Source of the DNA: Acidimicrobiia bacterium
Lineage (GTDB): Bacteria; Actinomycetota; Acidimicrobiia; Acidimicrobiales; Poriferisodalaceae
Reading direction: 5' to 3'
DNA length: 64,000 bases
Assembly (NCBI GenBank): GCA_022821985.1
Contig: JAJECP010000035.1
Location: 1-64,000, forward strand
Shown: one piece after another, positions 35,243 through 44,270 of the stretch
Layout of the letters: each line of letters opens with the position of its first letter
How positions within the stretch are numbered: the first letter of the stretch is position 1
Position numbers and translations under genes: made by a program
The notes under the pieces: model-generated
Told to the model about the DNA's origin: nothing
The model's input: only the letters and a program-made list of their open reading frames with translations
The model's database searches: none

Positions 35243-36571
35243 TCATGCGAAGCCGAAGATCGGCGGGAACGCCACCACCACGAGCGCAGCCCAGGCAGCA
35301 TAGATGCCGAAGTGGGCGGTCTGCCAGCGAACGATGTCGCCGAAGGGGCGCCGCCGGCGCCACAGCTCCAAGTAGAGCCACACGCTCCCGGTCAGGTTCA
35401 CCAGGAAGATGGCGTTGATGCCGGCAATTGCTGCTCGGTTCGGGCTCCAGCCGAAGTCCGCGATGCGCCCGACGACAGCAACCAGTGTCAAGACGCTGGT
35501 GAGCAGCCCCGCAGCGGCGAGCACTGTGGCAGCGCCGTCGAAGAATCCCAGTCGATCACCCGGGCGCCGCGCGGCGCCGCAGAACAGCAGCAGGCCCACC
35601 ACGAAGCCCAGCAGCACGTTGAACAGGATGAGCGCCTCTCGGTCGGCCTCGATGCTGCGGCCCGTCGCCGGCACCGCCACGAGAAACACCACCAGCATCG
35701 CTGCAAACAGGGGCGTGAAGATGTACGCCAGCATCGAGGCGAATCTCGACACGGCGCCCGCCCAGAACTCGACGAGCCAGGCGGTGACAACAACGGCGCC
35801 GGCCGACCCGGCCACCATCACCCACTCGGTCATCCATCTCGTGTCGATGTCGAGGGCCACGAAGGCGCCGACAGTCAGGGCGCTGAACACCGCACCGGCC
35901 AGCGCGATCAGCACGCCGTACACGATCCACTCGCCTGTGAAGCGCACGTAGTCCATACGCGGGCCGGCCAGCCTCCAGCGTTCTCCGGTTCGGGCGAGGC
36001 CGATGACCAGCCACAGCAGAACTGGTAGGTGCAGCGCAGCGAGCACGAACGTGGAGCTGTCGTCGTCGAACGGGTAGGCGTTGATGACCGCCGCCGAGAC
36101 GGCGACGACAGCGCCGATCACGGCCGTCACCCAGTACGGCGGCCGCTTCAGCCACACGAACCAGCCCCCCAGCGTCGGCAGCACGAGCAGGCTGAGGTTG
36201 CGCGTATAGAAGCTGGCGTCGTCGGAGTCGGTCAGGTTGAATCCGAATGCCTCGGGCAGCCGCACCGCAACCGCCGCCGCGACGGCGAACGCAGCCATGA
36301 TCCAGAACCCGCGCCGCTCGGCGCCGCGCTCGCCAGCATCCCCCGCGGCATCGGCATCCGTCGACGCGGGCTTGGGCTCGTCCCACATTCCCGCGAAGCG
36401 CTCCCGAGCGAACGCCCTCACTTCAGCATCGGTCGCAGCCAACCGCCGTGCCGCAACGAGCAACGCCTCGTCAGCGGAGAGGCCGTCCGCCCGAAGCGCC
36501 CCAGTCTCTGCCCGTAGGCCAGCGTGCTCGACAGTCGGACCAGCCGCCGCCGAATCGCCCGGCTCAGTCAT
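35243..36571 (-). CDS. Polytopic membrane protein of unknown function
   Basis: The 442-residue product has a cytoplasmic helical N-terminus (ADEALLVAARRLAATDAEVRAFARERFAGMWDEP), then about 11-12 membrane segments beginning FWIMAAFAVAAAVAVRLPEAF. The plan resembles DUF4153-type membrane proteins, though no decisive motif is seen. ATG 36571 lies five bases from the nitroreductase stop (36577), so it follows that gene in one transcript. The role is unknown. Confidence 0.7.
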   Translation of the reverse strand: MTEPGDSAAAGPTVEHAGLRAETGALRADGLSADEALLVAARRLAATDAEVRAFARERFAGMWDEPKPASTDADAAGDAGERGAERRGFWIMAAFAVAAAVAVRLPEAFGFNLTDSDDASFYTRNLSLLVLPTLGGWFVWLKRPPYWVTAVIGAVVAVSAAVINAYPFDDDSSTFVLAALHLPVLLWLVIGLARTGERWRLAGPRMDYVRFTGEWIVYGVLIALAGAVFSALTVGAFVALDIDTRWMTEWVMVAGSAGAVVVTAWLVEFWAGAVSRFASMLAYIFTPLFAAMLVVFLVAVPATGRSIEADREALILFNVLLGFVVGLLLFCGAARRPGDRLGFFDGAATVLAAAGLLTSVLTLVAVVGRIADFGWSPNRAAIAGINAIFLVNLTGSVWLYLELWRRRRPFGDIVRWQTAHFGIYAAWAALVVVAFPPIFGFA

Positions 36572-36576
36572 GACAG

Positions 36577-37218
36577 CTAATAGGTGGCGTTGCCCCAGGT
36601 CTCGTCGAAGACGATCTCCGACAGCGGCAGCCGGTCGAGCTTGCGCGGGAATGGCGTCGACCGGTAGCCGACGGCGATGTGGGCGGCCGTGGCCACGCCT
36701 TCGGGAATATCGAGCATCTCGGCGACCTGCGGTTCGTACATGCACAGCAGTGTGGTGAGGGCCGTGCCCAGGCCGGCCTCGCGGCAGCCGAGCAGGAAGT
36801 TCTGCACGGCCGGGTAGATCGAGCCGCCGCCCACGACACTGAGCCGGCCCAGCTCGGTGTCGGTGGGATGGACACCGTCGATGTACCCGCAGGCCACCAC
36901 GATCACCGGCACCTCGGCGAAGTGCTCAGCGAAGTAGTCGGCGCTGTCGAGCAGCCGCTTGGCCTTGTCGCCGACGATCTCGATGTCGCCGCTGCGAGCC
37001 ATGCCCAGGTAGGCCTTCCACGGCTCCAGGTACCACTCCTGCAGCTGCTGCTTCTTGGCCTCATCGCGCACCACGATGAAGCGCACCGGCTGGCGGTTGC
37101 CGCCCTGCGGCGCGTGCCGCGCATAGTCGAACGCCTGCTCCAGCGTCGCGTCCGACACCGGATCCTTCGTGAAGTACCGCGTCGTCATCGACGTCAGTGC
37201 TGCCTCGCCAAGTTCCAT
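36577..37218 (-). CDS. Nitroreductase-family FMN oxidoreductase
   Basis: The 213-residue flavoprotein has TRYFTKDPVSDATLEQAF, YARHAPQGGNRQPVRFIVV (FMN-binding Arg/Asn region) and SIYPAVQNFLLGCREAGLGT, all typical of the family. It reduces nitro groups, quinones or other acceptors with NAD(P)H. GAGGG precedes ATG 37218. A longer frame upstream is unlikely to be used. Confidence 0.87.
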   Translation of the reverse strand: MELGEAALTSMTTRYFTKDPVSDATLEQAFDYARHAPQGGNRQPVRFIVVRDEAKKQQLQEWYLEPWKAYLGMARSGDIEIVGDKAKRLLDSADYFAEHFAEVPVIVVACGYIDGVHPTDTELGRLSVVGGGSIYPAVQNFLLGCREAGLGTALTTLLCMYEPQVAEMLDIPEGVATAAHIAVGYRSTPFPRKLDRLPLSEIVFDETWGNATY

Positions 37219-37350
37219 GATTCCCTCGCTCTGGTCGTGCCACCCCACCTCCGGCGACAACCAGATCGAGCGTGACGGCGCAACAGTACCCACCACCGGT
37301 CACGCTGTCGGCGTAGTCCGCTAGTGCGGGGCCGTGTCGACGGCGTGGCT

Positions 37351-38487
37351 CTACCGGAGCAGTGCGAGCACCTCGCCCTTGCCTTCAGGCCCCAGCGGTC
37401 GAATGCCGTGCTCGTAGTCCCAGACTCCAGTCGACGTATCAAGAACCTCATAGATCCGCGATGCAACTCGCCGCACGCTGTCAATGCCTGTTGGCCAGCT
37501 GTGGTCATCTGCGCATTGTCGAATCTCGTCTGATTTGGTGTGGACGTGGTCAAGCCATCGCTCAAGCGCAGCGGGTGCCAGTAAGGAGTCCCTCTTCTTG
37601 CTGTTGACGCTCGAGGTCGTCATGAGGAAATTCTCGATTTGAGACAGATGTACCCGCGACCACGGCAAGACGTGATCTAGCGAACCGCCAGATGTAGGCA
37701 GCGAATCACCGCTGAAGATGCAGCGCCCGCCCTGCAACTGAACCAGACGCCGACGCATGCTCGAAGGCGGCATGATCCGGTCGCGGCCAAAAAGGTGAGA
37801 ATAGACATCGTCAACTGGCTGCGTAATGCGGTTGATCCTTGCGACCGTCTGGGCGAATCTGAACTCGACCAAGGGACGGAGCACACCTGCGAATCTGGTG
37901 AGACTCTCCGCGACACCGGGAAGCAGCGTGAGCCCGGACTCGTCCAGCGTCACGTTGTACAGAAATGGTTCGGGATCACCCGGCAGATTTTGAAGTTTGT
38001 CTACAGGGTTCTTCAGTAAGGCCGCCCGAACCTTGACGAGCGCCGTCTCAAACTCCTCTGCCCACTCTTGTTGCCATGGAGAACCTTCAGCACTGTGCCT
38101 GACGACGTCCAGCGGCTTGTCGAGGAGGTTTCCGCACCCCCGGTCTGCGAGCAGCTTTCTCAGCCTGTGGATCTCCTGCATGACTGTCGTGTCATCAGCC
38201 GTCGTGCCATCGTTCCGCCGTTTGCTGACCGAACTCTGACGCAGCGTGAGTTCGCCACCGGCCCCCGCGTACGGACGTGCATGCTCCCAGTGAATCTCGA
38301 GGTAGCGCTCGGCCATCGTCGGCCGCGTGATGCTCGGGTCATCCCGGTCGAGTGTCGGAGCCAAGTCGAGCAGCGTGAGCAACAGACCAAGTTTGTTAGT
38401 ACCCGTCTTCGATGAGCGGTCGAGAATCTCCAACACTCCCTGGATGGGGTCCAACCGAGCTGAGCTACTCGATGCCGGGATGGTCAC
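37351..38487 (-). CDS. HNH endonuclease-domain protein
   Basis: The 378-residue product has a mostly helical N-terminal region (about 1-240) of no recognised family and a C-terminal HNH domain (about 253-305): GGRCIFSGDSL, SLDHVLPWSRVHLSQIENF and SSVNSKKRDSLL. GTG 38487 overlaps the end of the upstream small gene by 23 bases; an ATG at 38556 would lengthen both the protein and the overlap. The region is visibly less GC-rich than its surroundings, a sign of acquisition. The pair could be a defence or mobile-element module; that is inference from domain and context. Confidence 0.72.
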   Translation of the reverse strand: MTIPASSSSARLDPIQGVLEILDRSSKTGTNKLGLLLTLLDLAPTLDRDDPSITRPTMAERYLEIHWEHARPYAGAGGELTLRQSSVSKRRNDGTTADDTTVMQEIHRLRKLLADRGCGNLLDKPLDVVRHSAEGSPWQQEWAEEFETALVKVRAALLKNPVDKLQNLPGDPEPFLYNVTLDESGLTLLPGVAESLTRFAGVLRPLVEFRFAQTVARINRITQPVDDVYSHLFGRDRIMPPSSMRRRLVQLQGGRCIFSGDSLPTSGGSLDHVLPWSRVHLSQIENFLMTTSSVNSKKRDSLLAPAALERWLDHVHTKSDEIRQCADDHSWPTGIDSVRRVASRIYEVLDTSTGVWDYEHGIRPLGPEGKGEVLALLR

Positions 38488-38818
38488 CGGAGCGACCGTA
38501 GCCGCAGATCTCGCACACGCACCCCGCGTGATTGAGCTGTTCAGATGGACAATCAACCTGAATGCCGAGATGGATGAGTTGTGCGTTGAGCCTGGCGACT
38601 GTCAGCGCTTGGAACCGGTGGCTGGATCCGTCGACGAATTGGACATAGGCGACGGGCCCGAAGTGATACTCGTTGGCGCCAGTCTCCTTGTTGATGATGT
38701 CGACGTCACCCCACCAAGTGTCGAAATCGGCAACATCGCTCGCTGCTCTTGACGAGGCCGTTGCGCGACTTCTGGCATCGATCTCGGTCAATTCGGATCC
38801 GGCGTCCATATCAGGCAT
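38465..38818 (-). CDS. Small protein of unknown function with C-terminal Cys cluster
   Basis: The 117-residue product (MPDMDAGSELTEIDARSR onward) has a central segment DTWWGDVDIINKETGANEYH and ends with GCVCEICGYGRSGDH. CxCxxC is compatible with a small metal site. No family is recognised. A purine-rich GGAAGTGG precedes ATG 38818. It overlaps the HNH gene downstream, so the two are probably translated together. Codon use is less GC-biased than in flanking genes. Confidence 0.6.
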   Translation of the reverse strand: MPDMDAGSELTEIDARSRATASSRAASDVADFDTWWGDVDIINKETGANEYHFGPVAYVQFVDGSSHRFQALTVARLNAQLIHLGIQVDCPSEQLNHAGCVCEICGYGRSGDHPGIE

Positions 38819-39003
38819 TTCCACTTCCCATAGCAGCGACCTCAATTTCGCAACGGGGTGTGACGCCCATTGTCGATGAGACGTCCGAATGGAGACTTCA
38901 ACCGGGTGGAGAGGGGACCGAAAATATGGATGCACGAGGTTGCGCGCGCCTAGGTTCGGGGCGAGGCAGGCTGAGGCCGGCCTGAGGCGTGCTGGGAGGA
39001 CGG

Positions 39004-39510
39004 GTGAGCGAGGCAACCGACGCTGAGGAACGGGAGGTGATGGACTGGCAGCGCTACGGCGTCGCCGTACGGGAGCTGGCGCAGATGATCGCCGACGACG
39101 GCTACCGGCCCCACATGATCCTGGCGATCGCCCGGGGCGGGCTGTTCTGCGCCGGCTCGCTGGGCTACGCCCTGTCGGTCAAGAACATCTACGTCATGAA
39201 CTGCGAGTACTACACCGGTGTCGACGAGCGCCTCGAAGTACCGATCATGCTGCCGCCCACGCCCGACCTCGTCGACCACCGCGACTCCGACATCCTCATC
39301 GCCGACGACGTGGCCGACACCGGCCACACGCTCAAGCTGGTCTACGACTTCTGCCTGCCGCGGGTGCGCAGCGTCCGCACAGCGGTGCTGTACGAGAAGC
39401 CGTGGTCGACGGTCAACTGCGACTGGGTATGGCGCCGCACCGACCTGTGGATCAACTTCCCCTGGTCGACCGAGCCGCCCATCGTCACCGACGAGCAGGC
39501 CCGCTCCTGA
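39004..39510 (+). CDS. Phosphoribosyltransferase (hypoxanthine/xanthine type)
   Basis: The 168-residue product has the PRPP-binding loop DILIADDVADTGHTLKL and an N-terminal ILAIARGGLFCAGSLGYAL, typical of type I phosphoribosyltransferases. The C-terminal WRRTDLWINFPWSTEPP resembles purine (Gpt/Xpt-like) salvage enzymes. GGGAGGA precedes GTG 39004; ATG 39040 is a shorter alternative. The base specificity is not certain. Confidence 0.85.
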   Translation: MSEATDAEEREVMDWQRYGVAVRELAQMIADDGYRPHMILAIARGGLFCAGSLGYALSVKNIYVMNCEYYTGVDERLEVPIMLPPTPDLVDHRDSDILIADDVADTGHTLKLVYDFCLPRVRSVRTAVLYEKPWSTVNCDWVWRRTDLWINFPWSTEPPIVTDEQARS

Positions 39511-39532
39511 GCTCGGCGCACCGGCTGCGGCG

Positions 39533-39991
39533 CTAGGCGACCTCGCCGCAGTCGGAGCACTCGCCGTAGAGATCGAGGCTGTGGCGCAGGGGCGTGAAGC
39601 CCGCTGCGCCCGCGGCCCCGGTCAGTGCCCGATCCACCTCGGCCTCGAGCTCGCCGTCGATGCGCATGTCCTCGATCGTCCCGCACGACACGCAGATCAG
39701 GTGATGGTGATGGCCGAGCAGCGCTTCGGTGAGCTCGAAATGCGCACGGTCACCGCCCGCACTGATGCGAACCACGATGCCGCCCTCGCGCAGCGCTTCG
39801 AGGTTGCGATATGCCGAGCTCTGGGGCACCTCGGGAACGGTTGACACGATGTCGCGCAGCGTGAGCGGCCGTTGCGCCGACGCCAGCACCGTGACGAGGG
39901 CGCGCCGTCCGTCGGTGTAGCGGTGCCCCGCTACCGCGAGCCGCTGCTTCACATCTTCGTGGAGCTGCTCGAGATCCTTCGGAGGCTCCAT
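39533..39991 (-). CDS. zur: Fur-family metal regulator, probably Zur
   Basis: The 152-residue Fur-family repressor has a winged-helix part (LTLRDIVSTVPEVPQSSAYRN), the metal region GHHHHLICVSCG, and a second CxxC (CSDC), giving the Cys4 structural zinc site. Its place behind znuC and next to the znuA operon, with a Zur-like box at 40990-41004, argues for zinc. It would repress zinc uptake when zinc is ample. GGGAGGG precedes ATG 39991. Confidence 0.88.
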   Translation of the reverse strand: MEPPKDLEQLHEDVKQRLAVAGHRYTDGRRALVTVLASAQRPLTLRDIVSTVPEVPQSSAYRNLEALREGGIVVRISAGGDRAHFELTEALLGHHHHLICVSCGTIEDMRIDGELEAEVDRALTGAAGAAGFTPLRHSLDLYGECSDCGEVA

Positions 39992-40053
39992 CTAGCCCTC
40001 CCGGTCAGATTCGCAAACGGATCAAGGAGGCGAGGCCCAGTCGCCCCCGGCGG

Positions 40054-40944
40054 TCACAGTTGGCGGGCGTGCTCATGGGAAGCATCGTGGTCAAAGTCGT
40101 GGTGGTGACCGTGGTGGCTGCCCGCCGGCGAGAACTGTCCCTGGTGGGAGTGCGAGATAACACCGACATTCGGGCCACAGCCAGGATCGCCCGCCTCATG
40201 GGCGTGGATGCTCTCCATGACGAACTCGCGCTCGGCACCGTCGCGGGCCACCACTTCGCCGCCGAAGGCCGCGGTCAGGTTCGCATCGGTCAGCACCTCG
40301 TCGGGAGGCCCGTCGGCAAGCACCATCCCCTTCAGCAGCAGCACGCGATCGCAGCGTCGTGCCTCCTGCAGGTGGTGCGTCGACATCACCACAAGATGCC
40401 CGGCTGCACGCTCAGCCTCGATCACCTCGAGAATGGTCGTCTGGCTCGGCAAGTCGAGGCCGGTGATCGGCTCGTCGAACAGCAAGCAGTCATAGTCGGA
40501 CGCGAGGACCATCGCCACCATGACTCGCTGACGCTGACCCCCGGAGAGCTCGCCGAAGGAACGCTGACGCAGGTGCGCAACGTCGAGCCGCTCAGCCGCA
40601 ACACGAACCGCTTCCTTGTCGCTGCGACGAAACCGCTTCAGCAGTCCGCGACTGCGATAGCGCCCGATGGTCAGTACCTCTTGCACCGTCATCGGCATGA
40701 AGGGATGCGGCTGGTGGTGCTGGCACACAAACCCCACCCTGACGTCGCCGAGAGACTCCATTCGGCCCGACGTCGGGCGCTGCAGCCCGCTGAGCACCCG
40801 CAGCAAGGTGGTCTTGCCGCTCCCGTTCGGACCCATGAGTGCGACCGACGACGCGTCTTCGAGCTTCAGATCGCCTGTTTCGAGCACATGGCAGGGCCCA
40901 AAAGAGACTCGGACGTCGTGGAGATGGAACAGGGCGTGCCTCAC
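40054..40944 (-). CDS. znuC: Zinc ABC transporter ATPase with His-rich tail
   Basis: The 296-residue ATPase has Walker A MGPNGSGKTT, Q-loop QHHQPHPF, signature LSGGQRQRV and Walker B CLLFDEPITGLD. The last 35 residues are His-rich (SHHGHHHDFDHDASHEH), probably a cytoplasmic metal-sensing or buffering tail. It is followed by zur and is divergent from znuA and znuB, so both arms can be controlled by the shared region 40945-41080. It starts at GTG 40944. Confidence 0.92.
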   Translation of the reverse strand: MRHALFHLHDVRVSFGPCHVLETGDLKLEDASSVALMGPNGSGKTTLLRVLSGLQRPTSGRMESLGDVRVGFVCQHHQPHPFMPMTVQEVLTIGRYRSRGLLKRFRRSDKEAVRVAAERLDVAHLRQRSFGELSGGQRQRVMVAMVLASDYDCLLFDEPITGLDLPSQTTILEVIEAERAAGHLVVMSTHHLQEARRCDRVLLLKGMVLADGPPDEVLTDANLTAAFGGEVVARDGAEREFVMESIHAHEAGDPGCGPNVGVISHSHQGQFSPAGSHHGHHHDFDHDASHEHARQL

Positions 40945-40989
40945 TTCGATTTCGAAGGTGGTTGGGTGCTCAAGCCTCGATAGGGTAGC

Positions 40990-41004
40990 TGAAACTGGTT
41001 CTCA
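40990..41004. promoter_or_regulatory. Zur-box-like palindrome between znuC and znuA
   Basis: TGAAACTGGTTCTCA matches 12 of 15 positions of the actinobacterial Zur operator form TGAAAATGATTTTCA (7-1-7 symmetry). It lies in the 136-base region between divergent znuC and znuA, where one site could control both. Confidence 0.7.
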
Positions 41005-41080
41005 TTCTCAAAACCTGAAGTGAGGCTAGAGCACCACTGGGGCTCTTCCGCACCTGAATCGGAGCATAGGGGAGGCACAA

Positions 41081-42349
41081 ATGACGGTCGAAGCTGGCGC
41101 GAGTCAACGGAGGCGTCGACGGATCCGCAAGAGCGGATTGGTGGTGGCGGCGGCTGCGGCGCTGTTCGCTGCTGCATGCACGGGAACCGATGCCGATACC
41201 GACGCGGCTGACGCGACAGATGCATCCTCGGCAGTGCCGTCGGTGGTCACCACGACGAGCATCTGGGGCGACGTGGTCAGCAACGTGGGTTGCGAGGACA
41301 GCGTCTCGGTAACCACCCTCATCCCGCAGGGCGGCGATCCGCACTCCTACGAGCCGTCGTTGCGAGACCGCGAGACGATGGGCGCAGCCGACCTGGTGGT
41401 GGCGAACGGCCTGGGTCTCGAGGAGCGCCTCCACGACACCCTGGAAGCTGTCGCAGCTGAGGGCGTGCATGTGTTCGAGGTGGCGGAGCACATCGACACC
41501 ATCGAATTCGAATTCGGCGGAGCGCACGGCGGGCACGGCGATGACGAACACGATGACCACGGCGACGAGGACGGGCACGACCACGACGAAGGCCACGACG
41601 AGGACGGACACGACGACCACGACGACGAAGACGGCCACGACCACGACGACGAGGGTCACGAGGACGACCACGACGAGGAAGACGGGCACGACCACGACGA
41701 GGATGACGGGCACGACGAGGAAGACGGGCACGACCACGACGAAGACGGCCACGACGACGAGGACATGCACGACCACGAGGACGAAAACGGGCATGAAGAC
41801 GAGCACGGGCACGACCACAGCGGTGGCGACCCCCACGTCTGGTTCGATCCGCAGCGCGTCGCCGGAGTGCTGGGCGAGTTGGCCGACGAACTGATCCATG
41901 CCGGCGCCGATGCCGACACCGTCAACCGCTGCTTGGATTCCTACCGGGAAGCCTTGGGAGTCGCCGATGCCGAGATCGCCGAGATTCTCGACGCAGTGCC
42001 GGCGGACCGGCGCATCCTGATCACCAACCACGATGCGTTCGGATACTTCGCCGACCGCTACGGCTTCGAGATCGTGGGCACCGTGATTCCCTCGCTCTCT
42101 ACGGGAGCCGAGACCAACCCCGCTCTGCTGGAGGAGCTGGCCGAGATCATCGAGCACGAAGGCGTGCCCGCTGTGTTCTCGGAGACGACACACTCCGATG
42201 CCGATATCCAGGCCTTGGCAACCGCCGCAGGCAACATCAACGTGGTGCAGTTGCTCACTGGCAGCCTCGCGCCGGAGGGTGAAGACGGCGACACGCTGAT
42301 CGGAATGCTGAGGTTCAACGCACAAGCAATTGCGGATGCGCTGGGTTGA
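41081..42349 (+). CDS. znuA: Zinc ABC transporter substrate-binding lipoprotein
   Basis: The 422-residue protein has a signal ending in a lipobox-like FAAAC, the cluster A-1 fold (VVTTTSIWGDVVSNVG, GGDPHSYEPSLRD, GGDPHVWFDPQRV, ITNHDAFGYFADRYG, FSETTHSDADI) and a very long His/Asp/Glu-rich loop (about residues 149-245), much larger than the loop usual in ZnuA. Such loops bind extra zinc. GGGAGG precedes ATG 41081. It is followed by znuB. Confidence 0.94.
   Translation: MTVEAGASQRRRRRIRKSGLVVAAAAALFAAACTGTDADTDAADATDASSAVPSVVTTTSIWGDVVSNVGCEDSVSVTTLIPQGGDPHSYEPSLRDRETMGAADLVVANGLGLEERLHDTLEAVAAEGVHVFEVAEHIDTIEFEFGGAHGGHGDDEHDDHGDEDGHDHDEGHDEDGHDDHDDEDGHDHDDEGHEDDHDEEDGHDHDEDDGHDEEDGHDHDEDGHDDEDMHDHEDENGHEDEHGHDHSGGDPHVWFDPQRVAGVLGELADELIHAGADADTVNRCLDSYREALGVADAEIAEILDAVPADRRILITNHDAFGYFADRYGFEIVGTVIPSLSTGAETNPALLEELAEIIEHEGVPAVFSETTHSDADIQALATAAGNINVVQLLTGSLAPEGEDGDTLIGMLRFNAQAIADALG
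41522..41820 (+). repeat. Imperfect tandem repeat encoding the ZnuA His/Asp/Glu-rich loop
   Basis: About 300 bases are built of degenerate units such as gacgggcacgaccacgacga, coding for GHDHDE-like blocks. Unit length is uneven, so it has probably grown by slippage or unequal exchange. Confidence 0.8.
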
Positions 42350-42420
42350 GGGATCTAGCGTTGCGGCGACACCACCCCTGACCAGGGGCGAGCCGACCAC
42401 CAGCCCATCAGGGGGATGAC

Positions 42421-43320
42421 ATGACGTTCCTCACCGATCCGATGGGCTGGTGGATCGAGCCGTTCACCTCCAACCCGTTCATGACCAAGGCGCTGGCCGC
42501 GGGACTGCTCGCGGTGCTGACCACCTCGATGGTGGGCACCTGGGTGGTGCTGCGAAGCCTCAACTTCCTCGGCGACGCCCTGGCGCACGGGGTGCTTCCC
42601 GGCATCGCGATTGCATTCATCGTGGGCTTCGACACGGGCCTCGGCGCTCTAGTAGCGGCAATTGTGATGGTGAGTGCCATCTCGTTCATCCCGCGCATTT
42701 CGCCCCTCTCCGAGGACACCTCCATCGGCGTGCTGTTCGTGGGACTGCTGGCGCTCGCCGTGGTGATCATGTCGTCGGGGGCAGCCGCCGGCACCGGCGA
42801 CATCGACCGCTTCCTGTTCGGCTCGATCACCGGCGTGCAGAACACAGACCTCGTGCGCCAGGTGGTGGTTGCCGTGGTGGCTGTCGGCGGTGCAGTCGTC
42901 TTCTATCGGGCGTTCTTCGTGATGACGTTTTGCGAGGTACAAGCAGAGATGGCCCGGCTTCGCCCACGCCTCACGCACGGTGTACTCATGGCGTTGCTGG
43001 CCGTCACCATCGTGGGTTCGTTCCAAGTAGTCGGAAGCCTGCTCGTCATGGCCTTCTTGATCGCCCCGCCAGCGACCGCCTCGATGTTCCTGCGGCGTGT
43101 GCCGCTCATCATGGTCGTAGCGGTGCTGATTGGAGCGGTGTCGGTCTATGTCGGCCTGCTGCTGAGCTATCACCATCGGCTCGCGGGCGGCGCATCAATG
43201 GCCCTGACGGCCGTCGCCATTCTGTTCGCGACGATGCTGATCAGGGCGCTCGTGTACGCGCTGCGGCCGGCGCCGCCAGAGGATCAACTGCCCGTGCAGA
43301 TGCTCGCTGACAGCCGCTGA
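42421..43320 (+). CDS. znuB: Zinc ABC transporter permease
   Basis: This 299-residue membrane protein of the ABC-3 family has about eight hydrophobic segments. LRSLNFLGDALAHGVLPGIA and SFQVVGSLLVMAFLIAPPAT are characteristic of ZnuB/MntB permeases. It forms the channel for zinc delivered by ZnuA, powered by ZnuC. It follows znuA by 71 bases on the same strand. Confidence 0.93.
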   Translation: MTFLTDPMGWWIEPFTSNPFMTKALAAGLLAVLTTSMVGTWVVLRSLNFLGDALAHGVLPGIAIAFIVGFDTGLGALVAAIVMVSAISFIPRISPLSEDTSIGVLFVGLLALAVVIMSSGAAAGTGDIDRFLFGSITGVQNTDLVRQVVVAVVAVGGAVVFYRAFFVMTFCEVQAEMARLRPRLTHGVLMALLAVTIVGSFQVVGSLLVMAFLIAPPATASMFLRRVPLIMVVAVLIGAVSVYVGLLLSYHHRLAGGASMALTAVAILFATMLIRALVYALRPAPPEDQLPVQMLADSR

Positions 43321-43337
43321 GCGCCGCAGGAGGCGCT
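43320..43337. terminator. Weak hairpin between convergent znuB and SDR genes
   Basis: AGCGCC (43320-43325) pairs with GGCGCT (43332-43337) around a six-base loop, between two convergent stops. There is no U-run beyond two bases. Confidence 0.3.
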
Positions 43338-43342
43338 TCCGG

Positions 43343-44227
43343 CTACTGCTCGCCGTCGGTGAAGCTCGTGTAGATCGTCGGGTTCTCGAGGTCGGCGAGC
43401 TGCTGGTTGCGGTGGTTGACATCAGCCAGCAGCTCGGGATGCGACAGCACCCAGAAGCGTCGCTCATACATGGCCTCGATCACCTTGGCGGCCACTTCGG
43501 ATGGGTCCATGCCTCGTTCCAGCGCAGCGGCGATATTGGCGTTGCGGCGGCGAGCGTCCGCGGTCTCCGACGGTGCCTCGCCCTCCGGTCGAGGCCGGCG
43601 CTCACGGCGCAGCTCTTCGGGCCGGTTCCGCTGGGCCGTGGCGATGTTGGTGCGCACCACGCCGGGGCACAGCACTGACACGCCCACATCGGCGTTGCGG
43701 TCGCGCTGCATCTCGAGGTGCAGCGTCTCCATGATCGCCACCACGCCGTACTTGGCGGCGTTGTAGGGGCCGAGGCCGGGCACCGACATGAGCCCGGCCA
43801 CCGAGGCGGTGCTCATGATGTGGGACTCCTCGGCCTCGATGAGATGGGGCAGGAAGTGATGCACGCCGTGGATCACGCCCCACAGGCATACGTCCACCAC
43901 CCACTTCCAGTCGACGAGCTGCTGGTTGCGGATCAGCCCTCCCCCGCCGACGCCGGCGTTGTTGCACACCATGTGCACGGCGCCGAAGCGGTCGATGGTG
44001 GCCTGCGCCAGCGCGCCCACCGAGTCGGCGTCGGTCACATCAGTAATGACGCCGAGCGTCTCGACGCCGTGGCCGGCCACCTCGGCCTCGGCGGCACGCA
44101 GCGGCTCTTCCTCGATGTCGGCCAGCACCACGTTGGCGCCCTCGCCGGCAAATCCCAGTGCCAGGGCCTTGCCGATCCCCGATGCGGCCCCGGTCACCAC
44201 CGCGACGCGTCCGGTCATGGTCTCCAT
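43343..44227 (-). CDS. SDR-family oxidoreductase
   Basis: The 294-residue classical short-chain dehydrogenase has VVTGAASGIGKALALGF (cofactor site), CNNAGVGGGG, and STASVAGLMSVPGLGPYNAAK (Ser, YxxxK). The substrate is not recognisable. GAGGGGGA precedes ATG 44227. It converges with znuB. Confidence 0.9.
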   Translation of the reverse strand: METMTGRVAVVTGAASGIGKALALGFAGEGANVVLADIEEEPLRAAEAEVAGHGVETLGVITDVTDADSVGALAQATIDRFGAVHMVCNNAGVGGGGLIRNQQLVDWKWVVDVCLWGVIHGVHHFLPHLIEAEESHIMSTASVAGLMSVPGLGPYNAAKYGVVAIMETLHLEMQRDRNADVGVSVLCPGVVRTNIATAQRNRPEELRRERRPRPEGEAPSETADARRRNANIAAALERGMDPSEVAAKVIEAMYERRFWVLSHPELLADVNHRNQQLADLENPTIYTSFTDGEQ

Positions 44228-44270
44228 GTCTGTCCCCCTCTTGCGAGATTGCCTGGGCTGCGTCTCGCGC

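Noticed and set aside
41522-41820. Possible CRISPR-like or tandem regulatory array
   Set aside because: The repeats are in frame, degenerate and unspaced, and encode the ZnuA metal loop.
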